64,000 bases of DNA from an uncultured Prevotellaceae bacterium (GCA_902782305.1 CACZMV010000003.1:1-64000), one strand, 5' to 3'; shown: positions 24,802 to 35,080, counted from the stretch's first letter. Notes: generated by a model not told the origin, from the sequence alone. Made by a program: numbers and translations.

Positions 24802-26376
24802 TCACTTTATCAGTTTCAACGCTCGTTGTACGGTGTCGTTGAGATCGTTGATGATGGCATAATATTCGTCCATGTTCCAGAGGTCGCGGGCGATGAGTGC
24901 CTTCAATTGAGTACGCAGATAAGGCAGGGTAGCCTCGAATTCGGCATCATCCTTGGGCTTGATGTTCTTCTTCTCGCCCTCAGCCTTGATATGGTCGATG
25001 AGCGACTGGGGAATCTCGAAGCGCTGACGGAAGTCGTCGAAGGTCTTGTATTGCTGTTGCAACTCAGAACGATGTTCATCGACAAAGCGGAGGTTGGCGG
25101 TGATGATGACCGACTTGGCTGCTAACTGACGATGGTACTTGGTGTAACGAAGGGTGTCGAGGGGCACGAATTCATCGGGCATAATACCTCCTCCGCCATA
25201 CACCAAGCGGTGCTGCTTCAGGGTGTAATACTTCAGCGAATCGGCAAAGTGGACACTATCGGCACTCATCAGCTCGCCACTCTTCAGACGGTGCAACATA
25301 TCCTCGGCATAATCCTTCTGATTGCCCTTCTCGTAAGGTTTCTGGATACAACGGCCTGAGGGGGTGTAGTAATGGGCAACGGTAAGCCGAACCATAGAAC
25401 CGTCAGGCAGGTCGATGGGACGCTGAACGAGTCCTTTACCAAAGGTGCGACGACCCACCACAATGCCTCGGTCGTGGTCTTGAATGGCACCTGAAACTAT
25501 CTCAGCAGCTGAGGCGGTATAGCTATCAACGAGGACTATCACCTTGCCCTTGGTAAAGAGTCCGCCACCATCGGCTTGATATTCTGTACGAGGCACACGA
25601 CGACCTTGGGTATAAACGATGAGGTCGCCAGCATTCAGGAACTCATCGGCAATCTTCACGGCAGCATGCAGATACCCTCCCCCATTCTCCTGCAGGTCGA
25701 GGATGAGCGACTTCATGCCTTCTTTCTTCAACTTCTTCAGACTCTCGCAGAACTCATCGTGGGTGGTAGCACCAAAACTGCCAATACGGATGTAGCCCAC
25801 CTGCGGACGAATCATATAGGTAGCATCGATAGACTTGACGGGAATCTTGTCGCGAGTAACAACAAACAACAAGGTGTCGGCAATGCCGCGACGAACAATG
25901 CCCAGGTTGACCTTCGTTCCCTTGGGACCACGCAGACGACGCATAATCTCCTCCTTGGCCATCTTCACACCAGCAATGGCGGTATCGTTGACGGAGACGA
26001 TGCGGTCGCCAGCCAAGATACCCATCTTCTCAGAAGGACCTCCGCTGACGGGCTGAATGACCAACAAGGTATCCTCTACCATATTAAACTGAACACCGAT
26101 GCCTTCAAAGTTGCCTTGCAGGGGTTCGTTAGCTTCCTTTACCTCCTTGGCAGTAAGGTAACTACTATGAGGGTCTAACTTCTCTATCATGCCTCGGATG
26201 CCGTCCTCCACCAACTTCTGTTCGTCGACACTATCGACATACAGGTTGTTGACAGCCATCTCGGCAATCTGCAGTTTGCGCAAAGGGGAATCAGCGCCCA
26301 TATTCACACGGAACTGAGCGTAAGATGGTAAAAAGAGCAGCGACAGAATCGCTGCACACAATATTTTTTTATTCAT
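24802..26376 (-). CDS. C-terminal processing peptidase (S41A, CtpA/Prc type)
   Basis: A 524-residue periplasmic serine protease. Signal peptide ends PSYAQ. A PDZ domain ([20 protein letters not shown] ... [12 protein letters not shown]) is followed by the tail-specific protease domain with [13 protein letters not shown], nucleophile Ser in [13 protein letters not shown] and general-base Lys in [10 protein letters not shown]. It trims or degrades periplasmic proteins from their C-terminus. Its start overlaps the parE stop by 8 bp. Confidence 0.92.
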   Translation of the reverse strand: MNKKILCAAILSLLFLPSYAQFRVNMGADSPLRKLQIAEMAVNNLYVDSVDEQKLVEDGIRGMIEKLDPHSSYLTAKEVKEANEPLQGNFEGIGVQFNMVEDTLLVIQPVSGGPSEKMGILAGDRIVSVNDTAIAGVKMAKEEIMRRLRGPKGTKVNLGIVRRGIADTLLFVVTRDKIPVKSIDATYMIRPQVGYIRIGSFGATTHDEFCESLKKLKKEGMKSLILDLQENGGGYLHAAVKIADEFLNAGDLIVYTQGRRVPRTEYQADGGGLFTKGKVIVLVDSYTASAAEIVSGAIQDHDRGIVVGRRTFGKGLVQRPIDLPDGSMVRLTVAHYYTPSGRCIQKPYEKGNQKDYAEDMLHRLKSGELMSADSVHFADSLKYYTLKQHRLVYGGGGIMPDEFVPLDTLRYTKYHRQLAAKSVIITANLRFVDEHRSELQQQYKTFDDFRQRFEIPQSLIDHIKAEGEKKNIKPKDDAEFEATLPYLRTQLKALIARDLWNMDEYYAIINDLNDTVQRALKLIK

Positions 26377-28336
26377 AATCGTAGTCTTCGGGCTTGTCTT
26401 CCTCGATAACGAGGTTGTCGATGATGAAGTTCTGGCGCTCCATCGTGTTCTTGCCCATATAGTATTCCAATAGTTTCTGCACTTGGTCGTTCTTGTGAAG
26501 GGTAACTTGTTCGAGGCGGATGTCAGGACCTATGAAGCCTGCAAACTCCTCAGGAGATATCTCACCAAGACCTTTGAATCGGGTGATTTCAGGATCGGGA
26601 CCCAACTCCTGAATGGCCTGTGTACGCTCCTCCTCACTATAGCAATAACGAGTGATGAAGTCGGAAGGCTTTGCGTTTTGATCCTTGAGCTTTGCATTTT
26701 CTGCTTCCAACACCTGCTTGTTCTTAATCTTCGTACGCTTGTTGCGAACACGGAACAAGGGTGTCTGGAGCACATAAACGTGACCTTTCTTGATGAGCTC
26801 TGGGAAGAACTGCAGGAAGAAAGTGATGATGAGCAGACGGATGTGCATACCATCGACATCGGCATCGGTAGCCACAATCACCTTATTATAACGAAGGGTG
26901 TCGAGACCTTCCTCTATATCGAGAGCGGCTTGCAGAAGATTGAACTCCTCGTTCTCATAAACCACCTTCTTGGTAAGTCCGAAGCAGTTGAGGGGTTTAC
27001 CACGCAACGAGAAGACAGCCTGCGTGTTGACATCACGGCTCTTGGTGATGCTTCCGCTAGCTGAGTCACCCTCCGTGATGAAAATGCACGATTCTTCCTT
27101 GCGGTCGTTCTTGACATCAGAGAAGTGGATGCGACAATCGCGAAGCTTGCGGTTGTGCAGGTTCGCCTTCTTAGAGCGCTCACGAGCCAGTTTTGTCACA
27201 CCAGCCATTGCCTTGCGCTCACGCTCGCTCTCCTTGACCTTGTTCTCAATGACATCAGCTACATCCTGATGGATATGCAGATAGTTGTCCACCTGCTGCT
27301 TGACGAAGTCGCCTACATATTTGTTAATCGTGTCGCCATCAGGAGCCATCAGCGTAGAGCCCAACTTGATTTTCGTCTGACTCTCGAAGACGGGTTCTTC
27401 CACGTTGATAGCGATAGCAGCCACGATACCCGTTCGGATGTCGACATACTCGTATTTGCCAAAGAACTCCTTGATGGTCTTGGCAATATGTTCCTTGAAA
27501 GCACTCTGGTGCGTACCACCTTGTGTGGTGTGCTGACCATTGACAAAGGAATAATACTCCTCACCATATTGGTTGGAATGGGTGAAGGCTATCTCAATAT
27601 CCTCGCCCTTCAGGTGGACGATGGGATAGAGGGCATCGTTGGTCATGCGGTCCTTCAGCAAATCCTCCAATCCATGACGGGAGAGAATGCGACGACCATT
27701 ATACATGATGGCAAGACCCGTGTTCAGATAGGTATAGTTGCGCAACATGTTCTCCACAATGTCGTCGTGGAACTTATAGTCCTTGAAGAGCTTGGCATCA
27801 CTATCGGGCTCGAAGTAGATATAGGTACCATTCTCGTCCTGCGAATCTTCCGTCACATCACTGATCAACTTGCCTTGTTCGAAAGTTGCCTTGCGAACCT
27901 TTCCGTCACGATAGCTGGCCACCTCGAAATGGGCACTCAATGCATTGACAGCCTTGACACCCACACCGTTCAGACCCACCGACTTCTTGAATGCCTTCGA
28001 GTCGTACTTACCACCTGTGTTCAGCACACTGACAGCCTCGATAAGCTTGCCTTGTGGGATGCCTCGTCCGTAGTCACGAACTGAAACACGCAGATTGTCC
28101 TCGATGGTGATTTCCAGACGATCGCCCGCCTTCATCTTAAACTCGTCGATAGAGTTGTCGATAACCTCTTTCAACAATACATAGATGCCGTCTTCGGGCA
28201 ATGAACCATCGCCTAATCGTCCGATGTACATACCAGGACGCGTCCTGACATGTTCCATATCCGACAAGTGGCGGATATTGTCGTCGTCATACGTGACGAC
28301 CTCTTCTTGGGGAATTATATTATTCTCTTCACTCAT
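26369..28336 (-). CDS. parE: DNA topoisomerase IV subunit B
   Basis: A 655-residue GHKL ATPase/TOPRIM protein. ATP-binding marks: [25 protein letters not shown] and [15 protein letters not shown]. The TOPRIM domain has [14 protein letters not shown] and [14 protein letters not shown]. The opening [20 protein letters not shown] and the LSDPE-less short insert favour ParE over GyrB, as in other Bacteroidota. It decatenates daughter chromosomes together with ParC (not in the window). It overlaps the GNAT gene by 4 bp (ATGA) and ctpA by 8 bp, so the three form an operon. Confidence 0.88.
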   Translation of the reverse strand: MSEENNIIPQEEVVTYDDDNIRHLSDMEHVRTRPGMYIGRLGDGSLPEDGIYVLLKEVIDNSIDEFKMKAGDRLEITIEDNLRVSVRDYGRGIPQGKLIEAVSVLNTGGKYDSKAFKKSVGLNGVGVKAVNALSAHFEVASYRDGKVRKATFEQGKLISDVTEDSQDENGTYIYFEPDSDAKLFKDYKFHDDIVENMLRNYTYLNTGLAIMYNGRRILSRHGLEDLLKDRMTNDALYPIVHLKGEDIEIAFTHSNQYGEEYYSFVNGQHTTQGGTHQSAFKEHIAKTIKEFFGKYEYVDIRTGIVAAIAINVEEPVFESQTKIKLGSTLMAPDGDTINKYVGDFVKQQVDNYLHIHQDVADVIENKVKESERERKAMAGVTKLARERSKKANLHNRKLRDCRIHFSDVKNDRKEESCIFITEGDSASGSITKSRDVNTQAVFSLRGKPLNCFGLTKKVVYENEEFNLLQAALDIEEGLDTLRYNKVIVATDADVDGMHIRLLIITFFLQFFPELIKKGHVYVLQTPLFRVRNKRTKIKNKQVLEAENAKLKDQNAKPSDFITRYCYSEEERTQAIQELGPDPEITRFKGLGEISPEEFAGFIGPDIRLEQVTLHKNDQVQKLLEYYMGKNTMERQNFIIDNLVIEEDKPEDYDYE

Positions 28337-29487
28337 AAGCTTTTCTTAAAACACCTTCTTCTCTTGTGTTGTATGTGCTCCAGATACTGCCACTGCGACT
28401 GCACCTTCTCGTTGGTTTCCATCTCGACATTGGTCTCGCCCCATTTGAAACCATATTTCTGGTAACGGGGAATGAGGTCGTAGAACAAGAGTGCATTGGC
28501 ACCTTTCTGCTGATATTCAGGCAGGAAACCTACCAACATCAGGTCGAGACACTCGGCCTGATGGAACCTCAGGGCACGCAGACAATGCCACCAGCCGAAA
28601 GGCCACAGGCGTCCGTTCTTACACTTCTGCAGGGCTCGTGTCATATTCGTAATGGAAATGCCCACACCTATCACCTTATGCTCAGGCGTGTTCCAATCCT
28701 CTATCACACAAAGCATATCCATATCGAGCATGGGGAAGTACATCTTCAGGTATTCGTCAATCTGGCGCTCTGTCATTTGTGAATAGCCATACAGATGACC
28801 AAACGACTTATTGACTACATCGAGCACCTTGCGACCATACTGTTCCTTGCCAAACACTTGACTGCGCTTGGGGTGAATGGGATGCAGGTTATAGCGCTTC
28901 ATCACCATCTCAGCAACCTTGCGGAACTTCTCAGGCATACCTTCCTTGGGCACAATGAGCTTGTATTCCACATAGTCGTTGTCCTTGACAAAGCCACCCA
29001 ACTGCTCGATGTGCTGAGGATAGTAAGGATAGTTGTAGATGGTAGCCATCGTACCCAACTCGTCGAAGCCCTCAATCAGCATGCCCTCGGGGTCCATATC
29101 CGTGAATCCTAACGGTCCGACGATTTCTGTCATCCCCTTGGAACGGCCCCATTGCTCTACAGCTTCGAACAAGGCACGACTCACCTCTATATCGTCGATG
29201 AAGTCTACCCATCCGAAACGAACGCTCTGGCGATTCCAAGCATCGTTGGCACGATGATTGATAATGCCTGCAATACGACCCACCACCTTACCATCCTTGT
29301 AGGCCAGGAAATATTCGGCCTCGCAGAATTCAAAGGCGGCATTCTTGTCCTTGCTTAATGTATGCTTCTCGTCGGCATACAGGTTAGGGGCATCGTACTC
29401 GTTGCCACGATACAAATCATAATGGAACTGGATGAAGGCATCAAGCTCCTTCCGGTTGGTAACTTTCCTTATCTCTACTGCAGACAT
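28333..29487 (-). CDS. GNAT-fold acyltransferase-like protein
   Basis: Start placed at ATG 29487 ([19 protein letters not shown]), 384 residues; the longer frame to 29544 has no supporting signal. The N-terminal GNAT-like domain contains [24 protein letters not shown] and the C-terminal part has [24 protein letters not shown], where Q-Q-K-G-A-N resembles the acetyl-CoA-binding Q/R-x-x-G-x-G/A loop. Members of this conserved Bacteroidota family have no established substrate that I know. It is co-transcribed with parE. Confidence 0.75.
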   Translation of the reverse strand: MSAVEIRKVTNRKELDAFIQFHYDLYRGNEYDAPNLYADEKHTLSKDKNAAFEFCEAEYFLAYKDGKVVGRIAGIINHRANDAWNRQSVRFGWVDFIDDIEVSRALFEAVEQWGRSKGMTEIVGPLGFTDMDPEGMLIEGFDELGTMATIYNYPYYPQHIEQLGGFVKDNDYVEYKLIVPKEGMPEKFRKVAEMVMKRYNLHPIHPKRSQVFGKEQYGRKVLDVVNKSFGHLYGYSQMTERQIDEYLKMYFPMLDMDMLCVIEDWNTPEHKVIGVGISITNMTRALQKCKNGRLWPFGWWHCLRALRFHQAECLDLMLVGFLPEYQQKGANALLFYDLIPRYQKYGFKWGETNVEMETNEKVQSQWQYLEHIQHKRRRCFKKSL

Positions 29488-29548
29488 ACTGTTTTCACAC
29501 TTTAATTTCCGAGCAAAGATAAGGAAAAAAAAGCAAACACCCAAAAAT

Positions 29549-30760
29549 TTAACCTATTTTACGGCAAATAAAGAGCTTATGACCTCCATCGGCAGTGGTT
29601 GTGGCGAAGATATAGACGTCGCCTCCATCTCTTAATTTCATTTTCTGGCGCAACTGCTGAGCGGTCAAGGGGAAATTACGCACGGCAATATTGGCCTGAC
29701 TGATGTTGGCAAGCGCTGGTTTCAGTTCCTTTTTATTCATCGACGATGTGGCGATAATCTGGAATGCACGACCAGGGAACTGGCTGATTTTATCGGCACT
29801 TAGGAAGAGGTGGGAGTTCTGGGAAATCTGCTTCACAAGGTATCTTTCTTCCAAAGCATCAAAGCATCCTGCCTTCATGATAGAGGCATTGGGTTCGTAG
29901 AGGAAAAGGTTGGCATCAGCATCACTGGGGAGCGTTTTTAGTCCGTAGGGAGCGAACTCGTAGTCCGTAGGGAGCGGACTGGCAGTCCGTGGGGGACGGA
30001 CTATTTCAAACACACTATCATTATTCACACAAACCAAGCGCAACTGTTCACGTTGTTCGTTCTTCAGGATAAGCAAGAGTTCTTTGCACTCATTGTCGAC
30101 ACTGACTATATGCACCTCGGAAACACATTGTAAATCGCTTACTGCCTTGCGCCAATCCAACATGGGCGAAAGCTTCAGCACGATGGTATCGGCTTTCATT
30201 CTTAACAAGGGTAACAGCTCCAGCACATTGGGCGTACAGTCCTCAATGCCAAAGGTGCGTGCTCCCTTTTCATCGCGACGGGCTGGATCCAGGAAAACCA
30301 CATCCGCATGTTCCATTTCCGTTAGGTATGTTGCTGTGTTACAGCAACAAATGGAACACGGAAGACCCAGCAAGCGGAAGTTATGCTCAGCAATGGCGCA
30401 GAGGGCCTCATCTCTCTCCACATAGAAACGGTGCTGGAAACCTTGCGACATCCAGTAGAAATCGACGCCAAAACCACCCGTTAGGTCGACATAGCGCTGA
30501 CCTCCCTTCAGCAGACTGGCCTTATAGCGGGCTGTTTGTTCGGAGGAACATTGTTCCATGTTCAGATGAGGGGGATAGAACAGCCCATCGACAGCAGCCC
30601 AGGAAGGCAACTTCCTGCGAGCCGTCTGTCTGCCGGCAATCTGTTGCAAGGCCACCATCAGGTCCACTTCTGGGTCCTTCGCTCCTTGCAATGCCAATCG
30701 TCTTACATCGTCGTTTTCGTGCTGACGAATGAAATCCCGTGTCCGTTCATTGATTAACAT
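29549..30760 (-). CDS. Class I SAM-dependent methyltransferase with THUMP-like domain, carrying two in-frame repeats
   Basis: A 403-residue protein with motif I YVDLTGGFGVDFYW (SAM binding) and the FLDPARRDEKGART motif typical of the THUMP-like Bacteroidota methyltransferases; the C-terminal ~110 residues form the THUMP-like part. RNA is the likely substrate by family. Two stretches are encoded by repetitive DNA: CCCNTAT (palindrome at 30329-30349) and VRPPRTASPLPTDYEF (22-bp units at 29939-30003). Both keep the frame open. The -7 element TATCTTTG (30773-30766) ends 5 bp before the ATG, suggesting a leaderless transcript. Confidence 0.85.
   Translation of the reverse strand: MLINERTRDFIRQHENDDVRRLALQGAKDPEVDLMVALQQIAGRQTARRKLPSWAAVDGLFYPPHLNMEQCSSEQTARYKASLLKGGQRYVDLTGGFGVDFYWMSQGFQHRFYVERDEALCAIAEHNFRLLGLPCSICCCNTATYLTEMEHADVVFLDPARRDEKGARTFGIEDCTPNVLELLPLLRMKADTIVLKLSPMLDWRKAVSDLQCVSEVHIVSVDNECKELLLILKNEQREQLRLVCVNNDSVFEIVRPPRTASPLPTDYEFAPYGLKTLPSDADANLFLYEPNASIMKAGCFDALEERYLVKQISQNSHLFLSADKISQFPGRAFQIIATSSMNKKELKPALANISQANIAVRNFPLTAQQLRQKMKLRDGGDVYIFATTTADGGHKLFICRKIG
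29939..30003. repeat. AGTCCG repeat, coding copy (inside methyltransferase gene)
   Basis: Three tandem ~22-bp units, each starting AGTCCGT and ending in or near CGGACT or CGAACTC. The same three-unit structure occurs in inverted orientation between polA and the last gene (63524-63585). It lies within a reading frame without breaking it. Confidence 0.85.
30309..30358. repeat. Nested palindromes inside the methyltransferase gene
   Basis: The inner palindrome TGTTGCTGT / ACAGCAACA (minus-strand sense, 3-base centre, 30329-30349) lies within outer arms TGTTCCATTT (309-318 of 30,000) and AAATGGAACA (30349-30358). The inner core GTTGCTGT...ACAGCAAC also occurs twice near the RAYT gene (46228-46246 and 46851-46869). 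Confidence 0.75.
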
Positions 30761-30858
30761 GTCTGCAAAGATACGAATATTCTTTAAATTTTCACTTTTC
30801 AGTTCTCACTTTTCACTTTATTTTGTACCTTTGCACCGTATTAATACGTGTACATATT

Positions 30859-31575
30859 ATGAAAATAGCTTTAATCGGCTACGGCAAGATGGGTAAGATG
30901 ATAGAACAAATAGCCCTCAGCCGTGGTCATGAGATTGTGAGTATTATCGACATCGACAATCAGCAGGACTTCGATAGCGAAGCCTTCAAGAGTGCTGATG
31001 TGGCGATAGAGTTTACAGCACCCCAGGCTGCTTATGGCAATTATCTTCGTGCCTTTAAGCACCACGTGAAGGTGGTTAGTGGTAGTACAGGATGGATGAA
31101 AGAACATGGCGACGATGTTCGCAGAATGTGTTCTGAGGAAGGACAGACGCTGTTCTGGGCTTCCAACTTCTCCATTGGCGTGGCTATCTTCAGTGCTGTC
31201 AACAAGTATCTGGCCAAAATCATGAACCAGTTCCCACAGTATGACGTGGAGATGGAAGAGACGCATCATGTGCATAAGCTCGACCATCCTTCAGGAACAG
31301 CCATCACCTTAGCTGAAGGTATTCTGGAGAACATCGACCGCAAGGAAGCTTGGGCTGAGGATACTACTGATCCCAAACTGCTTCGCATCGACCATATCCG
31401 TCGTGGCGAGGTGGCTGGAATCCATACCGTTCGCTATGATTCTGAGGCCGATATCATTACCATTACCCATGATGCCCACTCGCGTCAGGGCTTTGCCTTG
31501 GGAGCTGTCTTGGCTGCTGAATACACCAAGGACCATCAGGGATTGCTGACCATCAGCGATATGTTTAAATTCTAA
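30859..31575 (+). CDS. dapB: 4-hydroxy-tetrahydrodipicolinate reductase
   Basis: A 238-residue enzyme of lysine/diaminopimelate synthesis that reduces hydroxy-tetrahydrodipicolinate with NAD(P)H. Start at ATG 30859 gives the dinucleotide-binding opening MKIALIGYGKMGKMIEQIA; the longer frame from 30823 has no support. The signature ETHHVHKLDHPSGTA carries the catalytic His and Lys. The family's usual long GAGGRMG loop is short (GYGKMGK), as in Bacteroidota. The gene is followed after 5 bp by lepB, so they share a transcript. The -7 element TACCTTTG lies at 30827-30834. Confidence 0.93.
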   Translation: MKIALIGYGKMGKMIEQIALSRGHEIVSIIDIDNQQDFDSEAFKSADVAIEFTAPQAAYGNYLRAFKHHVKVVSGSTGWMKEHGDDVRRMCSEEGQTLFWASNFSIGVAIFSAVNKYLAKIMNQFPQYDVEMEETHHVHKLDHPSGTAITLAEGILENIDRKEAWAEDTTDPKLLRIDHIRRGEVAGIHTVRYDSEADIITITHDAHSRQGFALGAVLAAEYTKDHQGLLTISDMFKF

Positions 31576-31580
31576 GGAAC

Positions 31581-33011
31581 ATGGAGAAAAAGAAAAAGCT
31601 GAATATGAAGGTGCAGTGGCTGAAGTTCATCTGTGTATTGGTGCTTTACCTGCTGTTCCTCTATTGGGTGGAGTCATGGTGGGGACTGCTCGTCATTCCT
31701 TTCATCTATGATGTCTATATCACCAAGAAAATCAAGTGGCAGTGGTGGAAGGATGCTGAAGGTCCTACGAAGTTCGTGATGTCGTGGGTGGATGCCTTGG
31801 TGTTCGCCTTGGTGGCTGTCTATTTCATCAACCTGTTCTTCTTCCAGAACTACGTCATTCCATCGAGTTCGCTGGAGAAATCGTTGCTGACGGGCGACTA
31901 TCTCTTCGTCTCGAAGGTAAGCTATGGTCCTCGTATTCCTGAGACACCGTTAACCATGCCTTTGACACAGCACACCATGCCTTTATTCGAGTGCAAGTCG
32001 TATATCGAATGGCCCCATTGGGACTATCGCAGAGTGAAGGGCTTGGGCAAGATACAGCTCAACGATATCGTGGTGTTCAACTATCCCGCTGGTGATACCA
32101 TTTGTTCTGCGCCCCAGTATCAGGCTTACGACTTCTATCAGATGTGCTATCAGATAGGTTACCAGACCTATCCACAGCGTCCTAATCCTGATTCGTTGAC
32201 GCAGGAGCAGTTGCCTCTTTACTTCAACACCATCTATCAGGCTGGCAAACAAACAATCCAAGCCAATCCACAGGAGTATGGCTTGATTGACACACGTCCC
32301 ACCGATCGTCGTGAGAACTATGTGAAACGCTGTGTGGGTCTGCCTGGACAGACATTGCAGATTAAGGACCACATTATCTATCTGGATGGCAAGCCCAACA
32401 AGGAACCAGACAATGTGCAGTACACTTATCATGTCAAGTTGAAAGACCGTCTGAGCGATGAGCTGATGAAGGAACTGGGCATTACGATGGAAGACCTGAT
32501 GAGCCTCAACACGCAGGGTTACATGCCGCTGACCAATGCTGCCGTCAAGGAACTGAAGAAGCGTACGGACATTGTGGAGAGCATTGCGCTGAACAAAGAT
32601 GCTAACGATTTGGACATCTATCCGTTGAACGGCAATATGCACTGGACTCGCGACAACTACGGACCTATCTGGATTCCTGCCAAAGGCCAGAGCATCGACT
32701 TGACACTGAAGAACCTGCCTATCTATGAGCGCCCCATCCGTACTTATGAGGGTAATAAGTTGGAGGTGAAGGATGGCAAGATATACATCAACGACCAAGT
32801 AGCCACGAAGTACACCTTCAAGATGGACTACTACTGGATGCAGGGCGACAACCGTCACAACTCGCTGGATTCGCGCTATTGGGGTTTCGTTCCTGAAGAC
32901 CATATCGTGGGTAAGCCCATCTTCATCTGGTGGAGCTCAGATCCAGACCGTAGCGGTTTCTCTGGCATCCGCTGGAACCGATTGTTCCGCTTTGTTGATA
33001 ATATCAAGTGA
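31581..33011 (+). CDS. lepB: Signal peptidase I (large Bacteroidota form)
   Basis: A 476-residue membrane peptidase that cuts Sec signal peptides at the outer face of the inner membrane. Two or three N-terminal hydrophobic helices come first, then the catalytic Ser-97 in VIPSSSLEKSLLTGD and Lys-249 in NYVKRCVGLPGQTLQ. The last box is MQGDNRHNSLDSRYWGFVP. About 100-150 residues are inserted between the Ser and Lys boxes and again after the Lys box, which is usual for this phylum. Both catalytic residues are intact. Confidence 0.93.
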   Translation: MEKKKKLNMKVQWLKFICVLVLYLLFLYWVESWWGLLVIPFIYDVYITKKIKWQWWKDAEGPTKFVMSWVDALVFALVAVYFINLFFFQNYVIPSSSLEKSLLTGDYLFVSKVSYGPRIPETPLTMPLTQHTMPLFECKSYIEWPHWDYRRVKGLGKIQLNDIVVFNYPAGDTICSAPQYQAYDFYQMCYQIGYQTYPQRPNPDSLTQEQLPLYFNTIYQAGKQTIQANPQEYGLIDTRPTDRRENYVKRCVGLPGQTLQIKDHIIYLDGKPNKEPDNVQYTYHVKLKDRLSDELMKELGITMEDLMSLNTQGYMPLTNAAVKELKKRTDIVESIALNKDANDLDIYPLNGNMHWTRDNYGPIWIPAKGQSIDLTLKNLPIYERPIRTYEGNKLEVKDGKIYINDQVATKYTFKMDYYWMQGDNRHNSLDSRYWGFVPEDHIVGKPIFIWWSSDPDRSGFSGIRWNRLFRFVDNIK

Positions 33012-33042
33012 AGTTAGAGGGAAGACGTAAGATGTAAGGAGT

Positions 33043-33543
33043 ATGACAAAAGGGCTGAAGTACGTGATAGCATTTGCATCAGCATTCGCGCTGATGTTGG
33101 TAGCACGTGCTTTGGTCGTTTCTGTTCATAGTGTGAATGGCAACGGACTGGCTCCGCTTTATAAGAATGGCGATCAGTTGCTAATCAACCGTTGTAGCTA
33201 TGGAATGCGTATCGAGGGAAACGGACTGCTACCCTACAGCCGACTGATGCGCCAACCCGTGAAGAAGGGCGACATCATTGCCTTTAAGGTGCCCTGCGAT
33301 TCCGTTGCAGGAATCTACATCGCCCGCTGTACGGCCATTCCTGGCGACACCATCCGTACAATAAACGGTCCGCTGTTGGTTCCAGGACTGGTCAACTGTG
33401 CCAAGACGGACTATTACTGGCTGGAAGCCATCAACCAGAAGAACCCTGTTGACTCGCGCCATCTGGGATTCATTGCCGAGAGCCAAATCATAGGTCGCGT
33501 AGTTACCGTTCTCTATAACCGTCATAATATCCGACTGCAATGA
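33043..33543 (+). CDS. Signal-peptidase-I-like protein lacking catalytic Ser and Lys
   Basis: A 166-residue S26-fold protein with one N-terminal helix. Against the neighbouring LepB, the Ser box becomes VNGNGLAPLYKNGD (Gly-35 in place of Ser) and the Lys box becomes YIARCTAIPGDT (Ala-94 in place of Lys). Structural parts are kept: KKGDIIAFKVP, IPGDT and NPVDSRHLGFIAESQIIGRV. It is probably inactive as a peptidase and may be a partner or regulator of LepB, or have lost its function; this is inference. It begins 31 bp after lepB and overlaps the next gene by ATGA. Confidence 0.8.
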   Translation: MTKGLKYVIAFASAFALMLVARALVVSVHSVNGNGLAPLYKNGDQLLINRCSYGMRIEGNGLLPYSRLMRQPVKKGDIIAFKVPCDSVAGIYIARCTAIPGDTIRTINGPLLVPGLVNCAKTDYYWLEAINQKNPVDSRHLGFIAESQIIGRVVTVLYNRHNIRLQ

Positions 33544-34142
33544 CAACGGCTATTCTCCAGACTACCTACTTCGGTCCTGTACAATGGTATCAGAAGCTGA
33601 AACGCTTTGACCATTGCCTCATCGAACAATATGACTCTTACCAGAAGCAGACCTATCGCAATCGTTGTATTATTGCAACGACGAATGGACTGCAAGCATT
33701 GACTGTACCTGTGGAGCATACGGACGAGAAAGCCTTGGTGAAAGATCTCCGCATCAGCGACCATAACCAGTGGCGACGCATCCACTGGAATGCGCTCATG
33801 TCGGCTTACAGCGAGAGTCCTTTCTTTGAATACTATGCTGACGATATCCGTCCTTTCTTCGAGAAGCGCTACGACTTCCTCGTCGATTTCAACGAGGCCA
33901 TTCGTCAGACCATCTGCCAACTGATAGACATTCAGCCAAAGGTGGAATATACAACGGACTATGTGAGACAATGTGCCAACGACTATCGTGAGGTTATCAA
34001 TGCCAAGCACCCCCAGCCCGACAGCGATTTTGAGCCTCGCACTTATTGGCAGGTCTTTCAGCAAAAGCATGGCTTCCAAGCCAATCTGAGCATTCTCGAC
34101 TTGCTGTTCTGCATGGGACCTGAATCCGTCTTTTATCTATAA
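33540..34142 (+). CDS. WbqC-like family protein
   Basis: A 200-residue protein beginning MTTAILQTTYFGPVQWYQKL, the usual start of the WbqC-like family (I-x-Q-P-x-Y-x-P). NRCIIATTNGLQALTVPVE and HWNALMSAYSESPFFEYY are further family stretches. Some members sit in O-antigen or sugar-modification clusters, but the activity is not established. It is translationally coupled to the preceding gene (ATGA overlap at 33540). Confidence 0.85.
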   Translation: MTTAILQTTYFGPVQWYQKLKRFDHCLIEQYDSYQKQTYRNRCIIATTNGLQALTVPVEHTDEKALVKDLRISDHNQWRRIHWNALMSAYSESPFFEYYADDIRPFFEKRYDFLVDFNEAIRQTICQLIDIQPKVEYTTDYVRQCANDYREVINAKHPQPDSDFEPRTYWQVFQQKHGFQANLSILDLLFCMGPESVFYL

Positions 34143-34167
34143 AGAAAGGTATCTTATATCCATAAGA

Positions 34168-34200
34168 AAAGCATCTGGCGAAAACCAGATGCTTTCTTTT
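34168..34200. terminator. Bidirectional terminator
   Basis: AAAGCATCTGG / CCAGATGCTTT hairpin with a 6-base loop and T-rich flanks on both strands, between the convergent WbqC-like gene and the coiled-coil lipoprotein gene. Confidence 0.85.
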
Positions 34201-34222
34201 TGCTTATTATCGAAATATCGGA

Positions 34223-35080
34223 TTAATATCTGATAATCAAGAAGCGAGAAACACCCCAGAAGCGGGCAGGATCAGTAATGGTCAACTCAGAAGAGTTGTT
34301 GCCAGTCTTCGTAATCTCATAAGAACCTGCAGGCATCTGTGTCAGCACTTCTGGTTTGCTGTCAGGAATCTGGAAGTTCTTCACGTTACGGATATCCACC
34401 TTCTTAAACAGCTTCTTGTCGATGTTTGAAGTGTTCAACTTCGACTTCTTCAGGAGTGAACCACCTCCTATCAGACCGGCCTTCTTCAATGCATTCTTGT
34501 CGCCAATGAAGACATAAGCCTCGTTCATCTGGTTTACCTTCTCGTCTATCTCCTCCTGCTTAGCCTTAGAGTCTTCCTCCAGCTCAGCCACCTGAACGTT
34601 CAGGTTGTCAACATTGTCCTTCAGTTCCTCTATCTGGAAATTACGCTGCTCCAGTTCCTCAGACAACTTGATAATAGCCTGGTCCTTCTCCTCCAACTGC
34701 TGCTTCAGGGCTGCAATGGTCTTCTGCATCTTACCAGCATAGGCATTGTTGTCCTTCAACTTCTTCTCCAGGATGTCCAGACGCTCACGCTGCTGTTGCA
34801 GAATCAACTTGTAAGCCTCCATGTTCTTCTGAATCTGCTCCTTGCGAGACAAAGGACTTTCACCCGTTGTGCGCAATACATTACCTTCCATGTTCACCAC
34901 ACTGTCCATGCTCATGTTCACAGCATCCAGGAAGAGGTTCATCTCGTCCATTTCCTCCATCTGAGCCGACAACTGTGTACGCAGCGAGTCAGCCTCAGGG
35001 TTACTCTTCGTCTTGTCACCACAGGCTATCATTGTGCACATCAGCGCAAACAGCCCACCAAAAACAAATACTTTCTTCAT
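34223..35080 (-). CDS. Coiled-coil lipoprotein (Cbp1-adhesin-like)
   Basis: Start set at ATG 35080 (MKKVFVFGGLFALMCTMIAC, lipidated Cys-20), 285 residues. Residues ~30-200 are an almost continuous coiled coil with heptads (ILQQQRERLDILEKKLKDNN, QLEEKDQAIIKLSEELEQRN). The end has the globular motif ADPxRFWGVSRFLII-like 'TDPARFWGVSRFLI', which resembles what I recall of the Bacteroides Cbp1-type collagen-binding lipoproteins. That name is uncertain; a general periplasmic or surface lipoprotein is safe. Confidence 0.75.
   Translation of the reverse strand: MKKVFVFGGLFALMCTMIACGDKTKSNPEADSLRTQLSAQMEEMDEMNLFLDAVNMSMDSVVNMEGNVLRTTGESPLSRKEQIQKNMEAYKLILQQQRERLDILEKKLKDNNAYAGKMQKTIAALKQQLEEKDQAIIKLSEELEQRNFQIEELKDNVDNLNVQVAELEEDSKAKQEEIDEKVNQMNEAYVFIGDKNALKKAGLIGGGSLLKKSKLNTSNIDKKLFKKVDIRNVKNFQIPDSKPEVLTQMPAGSYEITKTGNNSSELTITDPARFWGVSRFLIIRY

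Noticed and set aside
31061..31080. CACGTG-containing sequence inside dapB as a third parS
   Set aside because: Only the central six bases fit; the GTTNCACGTGAAAC flanks are missing on the left side.
31983..32903. 306-codon open frame opposite lepB
   Set aside because: lepB has both catalytic boxes; the antisense frame looks like a codon-bias shadow.
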